DNA of 64,000 bases from assembly GCF_030177935.1 (NCBI RefSeq), contig NZ_CP089974.1, positions 1,116,001 through 1,180,000 of the forward strand. Reading direction: 5' to 3'. The notes under the pieces are model-generated. The model made no database searches and was not told the DNA's origin. It worked only from the letters and a program-made list of their open reading frames with translations. A program made the position numbers and the translations under genes. Of the stretch, positions 45,659 through 55,048 are shown in pieces (within the stretch, counting starts at the first letter, position 1; each line of letters starts with the position of its first letter). Origin of the DNA: Moraxella haemolytica. GTDB lineage: Bacteria; Pseudomonadota; Gammaproteobacteria; Pseudomonadales; Moraxellaceae.

Positions 45659-46192
45659 TCAACGCAAGCCTTGATGCGAGCCGTTATCACTTGGCGGAAA
45701 GACCAGTTCTACACGGCGACCAGCACCTGCAGTAGCTTCTACATCACCTGCTTTTAGACTATAGCGAATGGTATTGCCTGAAAAACTTGAGGCTGCTTGA
45801 GTTAGCTTGGCATTACCCGTTAGAGTGACAATGCCTGTTACGGCATTATAATCAATACGGTTTGCTTGTCCTTTAGCAGCCCCCTTCTCTTTGGTAACGA
45901 TTTGCTGAAATGTTGCTGGCTTTCCTGACGCAACCGCTGAAGTTATTTTGCGATCACCACTTAGGTTTAAAGTAAGATTGTCGGCAGCGATTTTTAAAGT
46001 CCCCTGCTCAATAGTAACATTACCCGAATAAGTCGTAACCCCCGTTCTACCCACATAAGTCGCACGGTCCGCCAAAAGGCGAATGGGTTGATTGGCATCA
46101 GAAGGCAGTGCATTCGCTCCTGTAATAAGGACAGGTAAACCAAACACGCCAACAAATAAGGCTGATTTTAAAAGAGTAGAAACAATGGACAT
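45659..46192 (-). CDS. lptA: LPS transport periplasmic protein LptA
   Basis: 177 residues. Signal peptide to about residue 28 (LITGANALPSD). The OstA/LptA beta-jellyroll follows: IRLLADRATYVGRTGVTTYSGNVTIEQGTLKIAADNL is the typical opening (usually PI.I.AD....G..GV..Y.G.V...QG). It forms the periplasmic bridge that carries LPS. The basic C-terminus (GRRVELVFPP) is typical. It is separated from lptC by 131 bp, whereas lptC and lptA overlap in many relatives. That spacer has the short hairpin ATCCT/AGGAT and may hold an internal promoter. Confidence 0.93.
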   Translation of the reverse strand: MSIVSTLLKSALFVGVFGLPVLITGANALPSDANQPIRLLADRATYVGRTGVTTYSGNVTIEQGTLKIAADNLTLNLSGDRKITSAVASGKPATFQQIVTKEKGAAKGQANRIDYNAVTGIVTLTGNAKLTQAASSFSGNTIRYSLKAGDVEATAGAGRRVELVFPPSDNGSHQGLR

Positions 46193-46323
46193 AAACTATT
46201 CTCAAATGGTCTTAAAATAAAAGTAAACTTCAGATGGCTGATTGGGCTTATTTAAAGCAACCGTCAATCAACAAATCATCAGACTTATCAATCAATTTAG
46301 AAATCCTAAAATAAGGATCTATC

Positions 46324-46881
46324 TTACCTACTGGCGGCATGATACAGCATTTCAATCTGATAAAATTCATACTCACCCAACTCAAGATTTGCACTCATGC
46401 CTTTTGCCTTAAAGCTATCTTGCTCATTGGTAATCTTTAAAGGCTGATCGCTAGACAGTAGGCGAGTCTTTGTATTGCCATTTAGCTGACCGCCCTCAAT
46501 CACAAGTTTTGGTTTGTTATCAGTCGCTTCACGAGTCAAACTAAAACCATCAGATAACTTCATCTCTCCAGTCATCTGGTCAAGAACGGCTCGCTTAGCG
46601 ATGATGGTGTATTTTTCCGATTTTGATGGTTGCCAATACATGGTTGCGTCAAGCATTTCATCTTCGCCTGCGGCATTTTGAGTCAGCGAGTCTGCCGTCA
46701 GTGTGTATTCAGCCTCGCCTGTATGTTCGTTGGTTTGGGTCGCTGTAAGCTTGGTAACCTCATAAAACATATCAGGAGTTGATGGGGTGGCAGGTTTGAT
46801 TTGGGCCTCTTCTTGATAAAAGAACCAAGCTGCCACCATGATTGCCATAATCCCAAATACGCTTAAAATCCTAACATTCAT
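46324..46881 (-). CDS. lptC: LPS export protein LptC
   Basis: 185 residues from the ATG at 46879-46881 (MNVRILSVFGIMAIMVAAWF); the frame also has a GTG 6 nt upstream. There is a single N-terminal transmembrane anchor, then the jellyroll DMFYEVTKLTATQTNEHTGEAEYTLTADSL, with YTIIAKRAVLDQMTGEMKLSDGF in the second half. It couples LptBFG to LptA. Sequence conservation in LptC is low; the call rests on topology, the strand pattern and the position between kdsC and lptA. Confidence 0.9.
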   Translation of the reverse strand: MNVRILSVFGIMAIMVAAWFFYQEEAQIKPATPSTPDMFYEVTKLTATQTNEHTGEAEYTLTADSLTQNAAGEDEMLDATMYWQPSKSEKYTIIAKRAVLDQMTGEMKLSDGFSLTREATDNKPKLVIEGGQLNGNTKTRLLSSDQPLKITNEQDSFKAKGMSANLELGEYEFYQIEMLYHAASR

Positions 46882-46943
46882 TCGCACAACACCAATTCAT
46901 CTAGACAAAATTTGACAAAAGATACAATAAGCCATCATGGTCA

Positions 46944-47486
46944 TCATAAGAACCTATCAATAAACGCATCATACTGATTTTGAGCTCTTAGTATCAGTTC
47001 GCATACTTGTCTGACAGCTCCTTCGCCACCCCTGCTAGTGGTAATGACATCGGCATACTCTTGTACAATCAGCACACCATTTGGCACGCTAATACCAAGT
47101 CCTGCCTCACGAATTGCCTTTAAATCAGGTAGGTCATCGCCCATATAAGCACACGCTTCTAATGGCAAACCCAGCTTGTCGGCAAGAGCGGACAATGCTG
47201 TGTATTTATCATCTCTTCCTTGCACGACATGATGAATGCCAAGTTCAGTTGCACGGCGTACCACCATCGGTGAGCTACGCCCTGTGATGATTGCCAAGAT
47301 GATGCCTGCTTGCCTTAGGGCTACGATGCCCACACCATCTTGTACATAAAAAGCTTTTGTCTCAACATCGTAGGAATTATAGATGATTTTACCATCAGAT
47401 AAAATTCCATCAACATCCATGGCTAAAAGCTGAATCTTGCTTGCTTTTTCTAGAATTTTTGAGCTTGGGTTGGTAATGTCATTCAT
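46944..47486 (-). CDS. kdsC: 3-deoxy-D-manno-octulosonate 8-phosphate phosphatase
   Basis: 180 residues, HAD superfamily type C0 (no cap). The nucleophile DxD is in AMDVDGILSDGKI, motif II threonine in LAIITGRSS, and motif III/IV lysine and aspartates in QGRDDKYTALSAL and CAYMGDDLPDLKAI. It releases Kdo from Kdo-8-phosphate for LPS inner core synthesis. The start overlaps the kdsD stop by one base (TAATG). Confidence 0.96.
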   Translation of the reverse strand: MNDITNPSSKILEKASKIQLLAMDVDGILSDGKIIYNSYDVETKAFYVQDGVGIVALRQAGIILAIITGRSSPMVVRRATELGIHHVVQGRDDKYTALSALADKLGLPLEACAYMGDDLPDLKAIREAGLGISVPNGVLIVQEYADVITTSRGGEGAVRQVCELILRAQNQYDAFIDRFL

Positions 47487-48508
47487 TAGCTTACTCCAAC
47501 TTGTATCACATCATGAATGCTTAGCACACCCACCAGTTTTCCCTCATCTAAAACAAGCAACTGACTGATGCTGTATTCATTCATCATGCTAAGTGCATCC
47601 GATGCTCGGACTTCTTTGGTGGTATGTTTGGGACTATTGGTCATGATGTCGCCAATCTTAACGGTCAATTTGGTAGACCCTGCCAATTTTCGGCGTAAAT
47701 CGCCATCGGTAAAGACACCCACTACCTCATCAATATCATTCATCACCACCGCAAGCCCCAAACGACCGCTGGTCATCACAAGCAATGTCTCGTGCAAACT
47801 GGCATCATGATTGACTACAGGCAGGTTTTCTGTGTGCATCAAATCTTGCACTCGAGTAAGCAACTTACGCCCCAAAGCCCCTGCTGGGTGTGAAAGAGCA
47901 AAGTCATTGCTAGTAAAGCCTCGTGCGTGCAATAGTGCTACCGCCAATGCATCGCCCAATGCCAGTGTTGCCGTTGTGCTTGATGTAGGAGCCAGACCCA
48001 ATGGGCATGCTTCTTCTGATTTGCCCAAAGTCAAAGCAATGTCCGCCGACTGTGGCAAAAAACCACGACCATCACGACTGATACTGATAAGTGGGATATC
48101 AAGTTGCTTTACCACAGGAATCAGCATACGAATCTCATCGGACTCGCCAGAATTAGAAATGGCAATCAATACATCGCCTTTGACTAGCATACCCAAATCG
48201 CCATGCCCTGCTTCACCAGGATGCACAAAAAAGGCAGGCGTGCCTGTTGACGCCAAAGTCGCTGCAATCTTGCGTCCAATATGCCCTGATTTTCCCATGC
48301 CTGTTACAACCACTCGCCTTTGGCATGACAAAATCAGCTCGCACGCCTGACTAAAGCGTTCATCAAGCTCATCAATCAGCAAATCAAGAGCTTGCTGTTC
48401 TGTGCGGATGGCGTTGATTGCTTCTTGGATAAAATCTGTACTGTAAGCCCTGTGTGAGTACTGATTTGATTCGTTTATTTGAGTATTTATCATCTTACCG
48501 ACAGCCAT
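47486..48508 (-). CDS. kdsD: Arabinose-5-phosphate isomerase (KdsD/KpsF)
   Basis: 340 residues from the ATG at 48506-48508, which has AGG at 5-nt spacing. The frame is open to 48571 and other ATGs exist, but alignment by eye with E. coli KdsD supports a late start. The N-terminal SIS domain has VVVTGMGKSGHIGRKIAATLASTGTPAFFVHPGEAGHGDLGM, ISNSGESDEI and PTSSTTATLALGDALAVALL. Two CBS modules fill the C-terminal third. It makes arabinose-5-phosphate from ribulose-5-phosphate, the first step to Kdo, and heads the kds-lpt operon. Confidence 0.95.
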   Translation of the reverse strand: MAVGKMINTQINESNQYSHRAYSTDFIQEAINAIRTEQQALDLLIDELDERFSQACELILSCQRRVVVTGMGKSGHIGRKIAATLASTGTPAFFVHPGEAGHGDLGMLVKGDVLIAISNSGESDEIRMLIPVVKQLDIPLISISRDGRGFLPQSADIALTLGKSEEACPLGLAPTSSTTATLALGDALAVALLHARGFTSNDFALSHPAGALGRKLLTRVQDLMHTENLPVVNHDASLHETLLVMTSGRLGLAVVMNDIDEVVGVFTDGDLRRKLAGSTKLTVKIGDIMTNSPKHTTKEVRASDALSMMNEYSISQLLVLDEGKLVGVLSIHDVIQVGVS

Positions 48509-48749
48509 TTTAACCTGCATTGAGCTCATATCAAGTTTTAAATCCATGAATGAAAACCCGCTACCCATCAAAACCCCATAATAATAGTGTTTAAATACTA
48601 CACTGTCTTAATGACTTGTATTTGAGTGGTGGATTCTTGTCATGATATCATATTTGAGGTTAATTTACGCTGATTTCATGGTATTTTTGGGTATAAATAA
48701 CAAGAAAAACAATAAAATACACAAATAATCCACGCATTTAACACCCCTA

Positions 48750-49625
48750 TTAACCAAAGTGCCACACACACGCAACTACCGTCACTAAAAAGACATAACG
48801 ACCCACCCATACATTATGGCGAAATGATTTAAAGCAAGACAGGCGTTCACGATGAGCAATCAAAGTGTATTGATAGACAAATAACCCCACCACAGGCAAC
48901 AAAAGCCATTTTGTCCATGCTGTAAAATAATGATGAAATACCCATGTCATCAACCCCAAAAATACAGCATTTAGCACACAAACAATCATCACATCGTAGC
49001 GACCAAATAAAATAGCGGTCGATTTTACGCCCACTTTTAGGTCATCGTCTCTATCACACATGGCATACTGGGTGTCATAAGCCACCGTCCAGCACATATA
49101 CGCAACAAACAACAACCAGCCCCAAAAATCAACATTGCCAGTACTAGCAACATACGCCATCGGTATTGCCCAGCCAAATGCCGCCGCCAGTACCACTTGT
49201 GGCAGATGCGTATATCGCTTCATAAACGGATAAATAAAGGCAAGAGCGACCGCCACAAGCGACCAATAAAACACCTGCACAGGCAAAAAAAACAACAAAC
49301 TTGCCGATAATAAAACCAGTACCACAAAACTTAGCACCGCCGTACGAGCAGACAGTCTACCATCTGCCAATGGGCGATTTTTGGTTCGCTTGACTTGCCC
49401 ATCAACCTTGCGATCCGCATAATCATTGATGGCACAGCCTGCCGCCCGCATAAGAATCGCCCCAAGTGCAAAAATCAACACATACCGCACACTAGGCAGT
49501 TGCCCAAGTTTTGCATTCGCCAAAAATACTGCCCATAAAGTCGGATATAGCAACAACTCTGTACCAACAGGTTTATCAAAGCGAGTCAGCTCAAGCCAAG
49601 CGATGAGTTTATCCAAAAAATTCAT
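48750..49625 (-). CDS. ubiA: 4-hydroxybenzoate octaprenyltransferase
   Basis: A 291-residue integral membrane prenyltransferase of ubiquinone synthesis. The two Asp-rich motifs are present: [24 protein letters not shown] (first NDxxD) and [19 protein letters not shown] (second DxxxD). About eight helices are visible. N-terminal [22 protein letters not shown] is diagnostic. The start overlaps the stop of the small membrane gene as ATGA. A ubiC gene is not next to it. Confidence 0.96.
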   Translation of the reverse strand: MNFLDKLIAWLELTRFDKPVGTELLLYPTLWAVFLANAKLGQLPSVRYVLIFALGAILMRAAGCAINDYADRKVDGQVKRTKNRPLADGRLSARTAVLSFVVLVLLSASLLFFLPVQVFYWSLVAVALAFIYPFMKRYTHLPQVVLAAAFGWAIPMAYVASTGNVDFWGWLLFVAYMCWTVAYDTQYAMCDRDDDLKVGVKSTAILFGRYDVMIVCVLNAVFLGLMTWVFHHYFTAWTKWLLLPVVGLFVYQYTLIAHRERLSCFKSFRHNVWVGRYVFLVTVVACVWHFG

Positions 49626-49891
49626 ACCCCTGACTCTTTTTGAACAGCAGACTGCTGATGGGCGATTTGACTAATCTCCACCGCTTGCAATAAGTTAAGT
49701 TCAGGAAATGCCTGACACAGTTTCTTAACAGCTACTGTCTGGTCTTTGGTTTGATGTACAATCTTTGCATAATAATCGATGTATTTGGTCTTATCCATCG
49801 TTTGCCACAGTTGTTTTATTTTGCGTCTTAAAGAAAAATTCTGCCACGCCATAATCAAAACCACCAACATGATCACATATTCGTATTGCAT
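49622..49891 (-). CDS. Small single-helix membrane protein of unknown function
   Basis: 89 residues from the ATG at 49889-49891, which lies 5 nt after AAGGAG. One N-terminal transmembrane helix ([14 protein letters not shown]) is followed by a basic, helical cytoplasmic part ([11 protein letters not shown], then [12 protein letters not shown]). I do not recognise a family. The stop overlaps the ubiA start (ATGA) and rsmJ ends 23 nt upstream, so it is made with the tsaB-uppP-rsmJ-ubiA group. Confidence 0.75.
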   Translation of the reverse strand: MQYEYVIMLVVLIMAWQNFSLRRKIKQLWQTMDKTKYIDYYAKIVHQTKDQTVAVKKLCQAFPELNLLQAVEISQIAHQQSAVQKESGV

Positions 49892-49914
49892 CATCACTCC
49901 TTATATCACACAGT

Positions 49915-50736
49915 TCAAGATGTTGTTACTTGATATCTATCAAAGCGAATCGCATCATTGGCGATGCTTTGTGCCGGTATTTGACCAGACAGATAAGGGG
50001 CAGATATTGGACGCTTGACAACCACCCTACCACCGCAGACCGCCGTACGCATTGCCTGCGTCAAAAGCAGTCGTTCATCATCACTACTTGGTGGCGGTGC
50101 TAGCTCATGTAGCACCTGCATATTCTTGCCCACTTTGGCGGTGTAGCTGTCAGCAGGAAACATGGGGTCAAGATACACCAAATCCACCTTTGGTAACCCA
50201 AGCTCACTTAGTAAAAAATCCCCATAATGAATATGAATGCAAGACAGTAATTTTTGCCAGTTTTGATTGCCACTCATCAGTCCATGCTCATAAAATAGCA
50301 ACAACGCCATGAGTGGCTGTCGCTCCATCATGTGCAACTGCACGCCCGTACTCGCCAAAATCAACCCATCATGCCCAAAACCTGCCATACCATCAATCAC
50401 TGTCATCTGAGCGTTCAATTTACACGCCTGCAAAATCAACTCAGACTTTCGCCCTGCATTAACGATTCGTTTGGTCAATGCTTGCCAGTGAAGTGATGAT
50501 TTCATGATGCCATTATCGCTTGCCCAAATGATGGCAGGACTGTTTTTTATGATGGCAATGATGGTACTATCCGGATAATCCAAGATGGTTGTCAAGATAA
50601 ACTTATCATTCACCTTTGATAGCAGTTTAAAGGATAAAGTCAGTGGCAAATCATATTGAGCACTCAACAAGACAAGCTCATCAAAAATCCTAGCATCAGC
50701 ATCTGTACCAACAACCAAAATATCCATGCAGTACAT
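49915..50736 (-). CDS. rsmJ: 16S rRNA (guanine1516-N2)-methyltransferase RsmJ
   Basis: 273 residues (or 270 if the second ATG at 50725-50727 is used). A class I SAM methyltransferase of the RsmJ type: TVIDGMAGFGHDGLILASTG is motif I, HMMERQPLMALLL the acidic loop after strand 2, and VDLVYLDPMFP the catalytic DPMFP. The N-terminal domain is poorly conserved, as is usual in this family. The ATG at 50736 overlaps the uppP stop (TGATG). Confidence 0.92.
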   Translation of the reverse strand: MYCMDILVVGTDADARIFDELVLLSAQYDLPLTLSFKLLSKVNDKFILTTILDYPDSTIIAIIKNSPAIIWASDNGIMKSSLHWQALTKRIVNAGRKSELILQACKLNAQMTVIDGMAGFGHDGLILASTGVQLHMMERQPLMALLLFYEHGLMSGNQNWQKLLSCIHIHYGDFLLSELGLPKVDLVYLDPMFPADSYTAKVGKNMQVLHELAPPPSSDDERLLLTQAMRTAVCGGRVVVKRPISAPYLSGQIPAQSIANDAIRFDRYQVTTS

Positions 50737-51578
50737 CAGCCTTGAATCTGATAGTCAAAAAGAAAATAAACCACTAGCACCGCCAACCCTGTAATAATAC
50801 GCAAATACGCAAAAATCATAAAGTCTTTTTTGGACACCCATGCCACCATCAAACGAATGCACAGCAATGCCACGATGAACGAAACTGCCGTTCCTACTGC
50901 CAAAACCGCCCAATCCTGCCCCATCTGTAGCACATCTTTATTACTTAATAAATCCAAAAGTGCCGCACCGATAATCACAGGAATACCCAAAAAGAACGAA
51001 AACTCGGTCGCTGCCTTGCGAGATGCCCCAAACCATAATGCACCAATGATGGTCGAACCCGAACGGCTTGTGCCAGGTATGAGTGCCAAACACTGCACCA
51101 AACCAATCTTTAATGCCATTTTAACATCAATGTGTTCAGCTTCTTGTGCCTGAACTGCCTTTGGGTGTTTTTCAACATAAATAATAAGTATCGCCCCAAT
51201 GATTAGCATCATCGCCACAATGAGTGGATGAAACAACACATCTGTAATAAAATCTTTTAGCGTAAAACCCGCCACCATGACAGCCAGTGTGGCAACAATA
51301 AGTGCCATGCCTAGCAATCTAGGGTTACTCATGTTGCTCGACTTACCCGTCAATAACCCCATCAACGCTGTCCATAGCCGTCCCCAATAGTCATAAATCA
51401 CCGCCAAAATCGCCCCAAGTTGAACAAAAACGATAAACAAATTTCGTTTGTCCTTATCCCAAAACTCCATGATATCGGCAGATAAAATCATGTAGCCTGT
51501 ACTTGATATGGGCAAAAATTCCGTCACACCTTCAACGATGCCCATGACAATAGCTTTTAAGAAAAGTAAAATATCCAT
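50736..51578 (-). CDS. uppP: Undecaprenyl-diphosphatase UppP (BacA)
   Basis: 280 residues, about eight helices. The two active-site signatures are GIVEGVTEFLPISSTGYMILSA (E and S residues near the N-terminus) and LALIPGTSRSGSTIIGAL. It recycles the lipid carrier undecaprenyl pyrophosphate for peptidoglycan and LPS O-chain or capsule synthesis. It is coupled to rsmJ and lies about 100 nt after tsaB. Confidence 0.97.
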   Translation of the reverse strand: MDILLFLKAIVMGIVEGVTEFLPISSTGYMILSADIMEFWDKDKRNLFIVFVQLGAILAVIYDYWGRLWTALMGLLTGKSSNMSNPRLLGMALIVATLAVMVAGFTLKDFITDVLFHPLIVAMMLIIGAILIIYVEKHPKAVQAQEAEHIDVKMALKIGLVQCLALIPGTSRSGSTIIGALWFGASRKAATEFSFFLGIPVIIGAALLDLLSNKDVLQMGQDWAVLAVGTAVSFIVALLCIRLMVAWVSKKDFMIFAYLRIITGLAVLVVYFLFDYQIQG

Positions 51579-51681
51579 AATATTGGCTTAATCAGTGATT
51601 TAAGTTAGCTGTTTTATTACCGTTCTTATGACCATGGTGATTGAGACGATATTTTAAAACGCTCTCACAAACAAACAGTCA

Positions 51682-52350
51682 TCAATTCGCTTGTTTTTTA
51701 CCTTGTTCGGCAAGTGTTTTCCAGGCATTATGGCGTAGATACACTGGCAAAGCCTGCTCAGCACTGATCGCACCACCTGCTTGCCATATCGGATAAGCAA
51801 GCTGTGCGATGTGATAAGCGGTAGGCTCTAAGTTTAATTTTTGTGCCGTGCTTTGTATTAAATCAGCACCATTGCCCACAATGACATCAGAAACAACCAC
51901 GCTGTCATAATCCAGCAGGTATTCATCTTTGACTACCAAAGCACCATCAGCTAACACAAAATCACCTGCATAAACTTGGTTTTGTCTGGCATCTATCACA
52001 CTGGTAATACGGCTGTTATTGGGTAGATTTTTTTTGGATATTAACGCATGTGCCAATGCCTTAAGGCTTGAAATACCGACACATGGGGCATCATTTGCCA
52101 CCGATAATGCCTGTACCACCGCTGTATTGATGCGGATACCACTAAATGCACCAGGCCCTCGATTGAACGCCCATGCCAAAACCTCTTTGACATCAATACC
52201 AAGCTCATTCAAAGCCTCATCAAGCATCGGCAGGATAATCTCTGTCTGACCACGAGAACCTGCCACCGACTTATCATAAATCATCTGCCCATCAGCAGTC
52301 ATCACAGCAATGGCACATTGATCAAAAATAGTATCAAATGCAACTAACAT
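51682..52350 (-). CDS. tsaB: tRNA threonylcarbamoyladenosine biosynthesis protein TsaB
   Basis: 222 residues, an inactive ASKHA-fold partner of TsaD in t6A37 synthesis. The N-terminal LVAFDTIFDQCAIAVM, ILPMLDEALNELG, AWAFNRGPGAFSGIRINTAVVQALS and the VIDARQNQVYAG segment are the typical family sequence. It is the likely first gene of the uppP-rsmJ-ubiA run. Confidence 0.94.
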   Translation of the reverse strand: MLVAFDTIFDQCAIAVMTADGQMIYDKSVAGSRGQTEIILPMLDEALNELGIDVKEVLAWAFNRGPGAFSGIRINTAVVQALSVANDAPCVGISSLKALAHALISKKNLPNNSRITSVIDARQNQVYAGDFVLADGALVVKDEYLLDYDSVVVSDVIVGNGADLIQSTAQKLNLEPTAYHIAQLAYPIWQAGGAISAEQALPVYLRHNAWKTLAEQGKKQAN

Positions 52351-52451
52351 AACAGCTCACACACTCGCTTAATCTTCTGCCACCACTTTAATACAGACGG
52401 CTTAATTTCGGTAATTGTTTGGGTAATTTTAATTTTTCAATAATGAAAGAC

Positions 52452-52484
52452 AAAAAACACTCAGTTAGGTCTTGAGTGTTTTTT
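52452..52484 (-). terminator. Intrinsic terminator of ffh
   Basis: A perfect 12-bp stem AAAAAACACTCA / TGAGTGTTTTTT with a 9-nt loop, about 12 nt past the ffh stop. Confidence 0.9.
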
Positions 52485-52495
52485 GCCATGACGCA

Positions 52496-54037
52496 TCAAA
52501 AACGCTTTTTAAAGTTTGGAAATTGCCCTTCCATCGCTTGCATTCGTTTTTGCATCTCCTCCATGCTTGGCATATTATTTGGATTAAGCCCCAACTCAGC
52601 CATTGATTGTTTCATCTGTGCTTCACTCATACCTGCCTGAGCTTTACCTGCACCACCAAACAATGGCCCACCGCCACCCGACATACCTTTGGTTAAACCT
52701 TGCACCGCTTTTATCATCTTGCCAATGCCATCAGGACGGCTAATCATCTTCATCATTTTTGCCATCTGCTTGTGTTGTTTAAGCAAGCGATTGACATCTT
52801 GGATTTGTTTGCCTGAGCCTGCAGCAATACGGCGTTTTCGGCTAGGGGTAATCTTATCAGGGTTTTGGCGTTCAAATGGCGTCATTGAGTGAATGAGTGC
52901 CTCCATCTCTTTAACCTTCTCTTCAGGTTTTGCTTCTTCCATCGCTTTTTGTAAATCGGCACCACCCATGCCTGGCATTTTATCCAAAAAGCCTGCCATA
53001 CCGCCTAGATTTTTCATTTGCTGGAACTGATTGAGTAAGTCCTCTAGGTCAAACTCACCACCTTTTTGGAGTTTTTTTGCCATGCGTTCAGCTTGCTCAC
53101 GGTCGATCTTATTCTCAACCTCCTCAACCAAACTTAACACATCACCCATACCCAAGATTCTTTGTGCGATTCGTTCTGGGTGGAATAACTCCAGTGCTTC
53201 TAGTTTCTCACCACGACCCAAAAACTTAATCGGCTTGCCTGTGATGGCACGCACCGACAACGCCGCCCCACCTCGAGCATCGCCATCAGTTTTGGTCAAA
53301 ATGACACCTGTCAACGGCAATGCGTCATTAAAGGCTTTGGCGGTATTAGCCGCATCCTGACCTGTCATGCTATCCACAACAAACAAAGTCTCGGTTGGGT
53401 TGACCGCTGCTGTTAATGCCTTAATCTCATCCATCATCTCCTCATCAATCGCCAAGCGACCTGCAGTATCAATAATTAGGATATCGGCATACTTGATTTT
53501 TGCTTCTTCAATAGCACGGCGGGCAATATCAATAGGGTTTTCGCTCACACTTGATGGCACGAACATCGCCCCAACTTGCCCTGCGACAAATTCAAGCTGA
53601 TTAATGGCAGCAGGACGGTATACATCAGCCGACACAAGCATGACTTTTTTCTTTTGTTTATCTTGAATGTATTTGGCAAGTTTACCTGCAGTCGTGGTTT
53701 TACCTGCACCCTGCAGACCTGCCAACAGATAGACAACAGGCGATTTTCCTGTCATCTCCAAAGACTGATTGGCAGAACCCATCATCTCGGTAAGTTCATC
53801 ATAAACGATTTTAACAAAAGCCTGACCTGGAGCAAGCTCTTTGAGCACCTCTTGACCCAATGCCTTTTCTTTGACCTTAGCGACAAATTCACGAGCTACA
53901 GGTAGTGCCACATCCGCCTCTAAAAGTGCCATACGCACTTCACGCAGTGTATCTTTAATGTTATCTTCAGTCAACTGTCCTGTACCAGCGATGTTGCGAA
54001 GGCTGTCAGAAAGTCGTTCGGTTAGCGTATCAAACAT
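52496..54037 (-). CDS. ffh: Signal recognition particle protein Ffh (SRP54)
   Basis: 513 residues, against about 453 in E. coli. The N domain (MFDTLTERLSDSLRNIAGTG), the GTPase G domain (GLQGAGKTTTAGKLA; VSADVYRPAAINQL; IDTAGRLAIDEEMM; TKTDGDARGGAALS) and the Met-rich M domain with the RNA-binding SGSG-type ITPSRKRRIAAGSGKQIQD are complete. It targets nascent membrane proteins with 4.5S RNA. The extra 50-60 residues are a Gly-rich linker (MSGGGGPLFGGAGKAQAG) and a second Met-rich tail (PSMEEMQKRMQAMEGQFPNF). It is divergent from the CcsA-like gene. Confidence 0.97.
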   Translation of the reverse strand: MFDTLTERLSDSLRNIAGTGQLTEDNIKDTLREVRMALLEADVALPVAREFVAKVKEKALGQEVLKELAPGQAFVKIVYDELTEMMGSANQSLEMTGKSPVVYLLAGLQGAGKTTTAGKLAKYIQDKQKKKVMLVSADVYRPAAINQLEFVAGQVGAMFVPSSVSENPIDIARRAIEEAKIKYADILIIDTAGRLAIDEEMMDEIKALTAAVNPTETLFVVDSMTGQDAANTAKAFNDALPLTGVILTKTDGDARGGAALSVRAITGKPIKFLGRGEKLEALELFHPERIAQRILGMGDVLSLVEEVENKIDREQAERMAKKLQKGGEFDLEDLLNQFQQMKNLGGMAGFLDKMPGMGGADLQKAMEEAKPEEKVKEMEALIHSMTPFERQNPDKITPSRKRRIAAGSGKQIQDVNRLLKQHKQMAKMMKMISRPDGIGKMIKAVQGLTKGMSGGGGPLFGGAGKAQAGMSEAQMKQSMAELGLNPNNMPSMEEMQKRMQAMEGQFPNFKKRF

Positions 54038-54106
54038 AATTTTTCCAAATTAATCTAAAATCAAACAATGCGAAAACTACAAATACCGTCTATTTTATGA
54101 TAAATT

Positions 54107-54979
54107 ATGCAATTATGCCAATTTAAATTAAAAGGTGTGATAAAAAATGCTCGTTTTTTGCAATTTTTATCCAAATTAGGGGTTCTTGTGCTTAGTATCT
54201 ATGTCATCACTGCGATAATTTATGCAACAGTTGTTGGTTTTTTGTATCAAAAACTCGCCAAACAACAACCCATTAACAAACAAATTTTTATCACCGCCTT
54301 ATTGATCGGTGCAGGACTGCATGCGTTTTTATTATTTCCGCAAATCATCACTGCCTACGGTCTTAATCTACACATTTTTAACACCATCAGCCTAATCAGT
54401 CTGTTTTTTTTGGTGTTTTTTGTGTTGTTTTGTTTATATCGCCCCATCATGAGTTTGGGCATACTTGCCGTCCCAACTGCTTTAGCTGGTCTTAGTGTGG
54501 GGTTTTTTGGGCGAGCACCGTACGAACCTTTAGGTGAGCTGACATCAATACTACAAGCCCATATTTTACTGTCTTTTGCTGCTTATTGTGTACTACTGAT
54601 GGCGACTGTACAAGCAATCATTCTAAAACTACAAATCCGAGAGCTAAAACATCAGACCATTCATCGTTTTTGGGTAAGTAAGCTACCAAGTTTGCAGAGC
54701 ATGGAAAACTTGCTTTTTGACATGATTTTAGCTGGCTTTGTGATTTTAAGTATCGCCTTAGGTCTTGGCTTTGTCTCAACTTATGATATCATGGCACAGC
54801 ACATCGCTCACAAGCTGTTTTTTAGCGTGCTGTCATGGCTTATCTTTGGTATTTTTATCATCGGACATTACCGCTTTGGCTGGCGTAGCAAGCGTGCTGC
54901 TAATTTTACCATCTATGGCTTTATTTTACTTGCTGTTGGTTTTGTTGGCTCAAAGGCAGTGCTTGAGTTGTTGATATAA
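54107..54979 (+). CDS. Cytochrome c assembly (CcsA/YpjD-like) inner-membrane protein
   Basis: 290 residues with eight predicted helices. The position next to ffh and the pattern GLHAFLLFPQI, FGRAPYEPLGELTSILQAHILLSFAAYCVL (a His in mid-membrane), FVSTYDIMAQHIAHKLFFSVLSWLIFG and GHYRFGWRSKRAANFTIYGF match the YpjD/HemX branch. The tryptophan-rich WWD heme-handling segment of true CcsA is not obvious. Its role is unproven. The start is uncertain: the ATG at 54107 gives a polar lead of about 24 residues, and internal TTG or GTG starts nearer the first helix are possible. Confidence 0.8.
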   Translation: MQLCQFKLKGVIKNARFLQFLSKLGVLVLSIYVITAIIYATVVGFLYQKLAKQQPINKQIFITALLIGAGLHAFLLFPQIITAYGLNLHIFNTISLISLFFLVFFVLFCLYRPIMSLGILAVPTALAGLSVGFFGRAPYEPLGELTSILQAHILLSFAAYCVLLMATVQAIILKLQIRELKHQTIHRFWVSKLPSLQSMENLLFDMILAGFVILSIALGLGFVSTYDIMAQHIAHKLFFSVLSWLIFGIFIIGHYRFGWRSKRAANFTIYGFILLAVGFVGSKAVLELLI

Positions 54980-55004
54980 AATCATTAAAACCCATCATTC
55001 ACAC

Positions 55005-55031
55005 AACAGCCCAACTAAGGGCTGTTTTTAT
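55005..55031. terminator. Terminator between the CcsA-like gene and dacB
   Basis: An 8-bp stem AACAGCCC / GGGCTGTT, loop AACTAA, followed by TTTATTTT on the plus strand, between convergent stops. Confidence 0.85.
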
Positions 55032-55048
55032 TTTAGCCCAATCTACCG

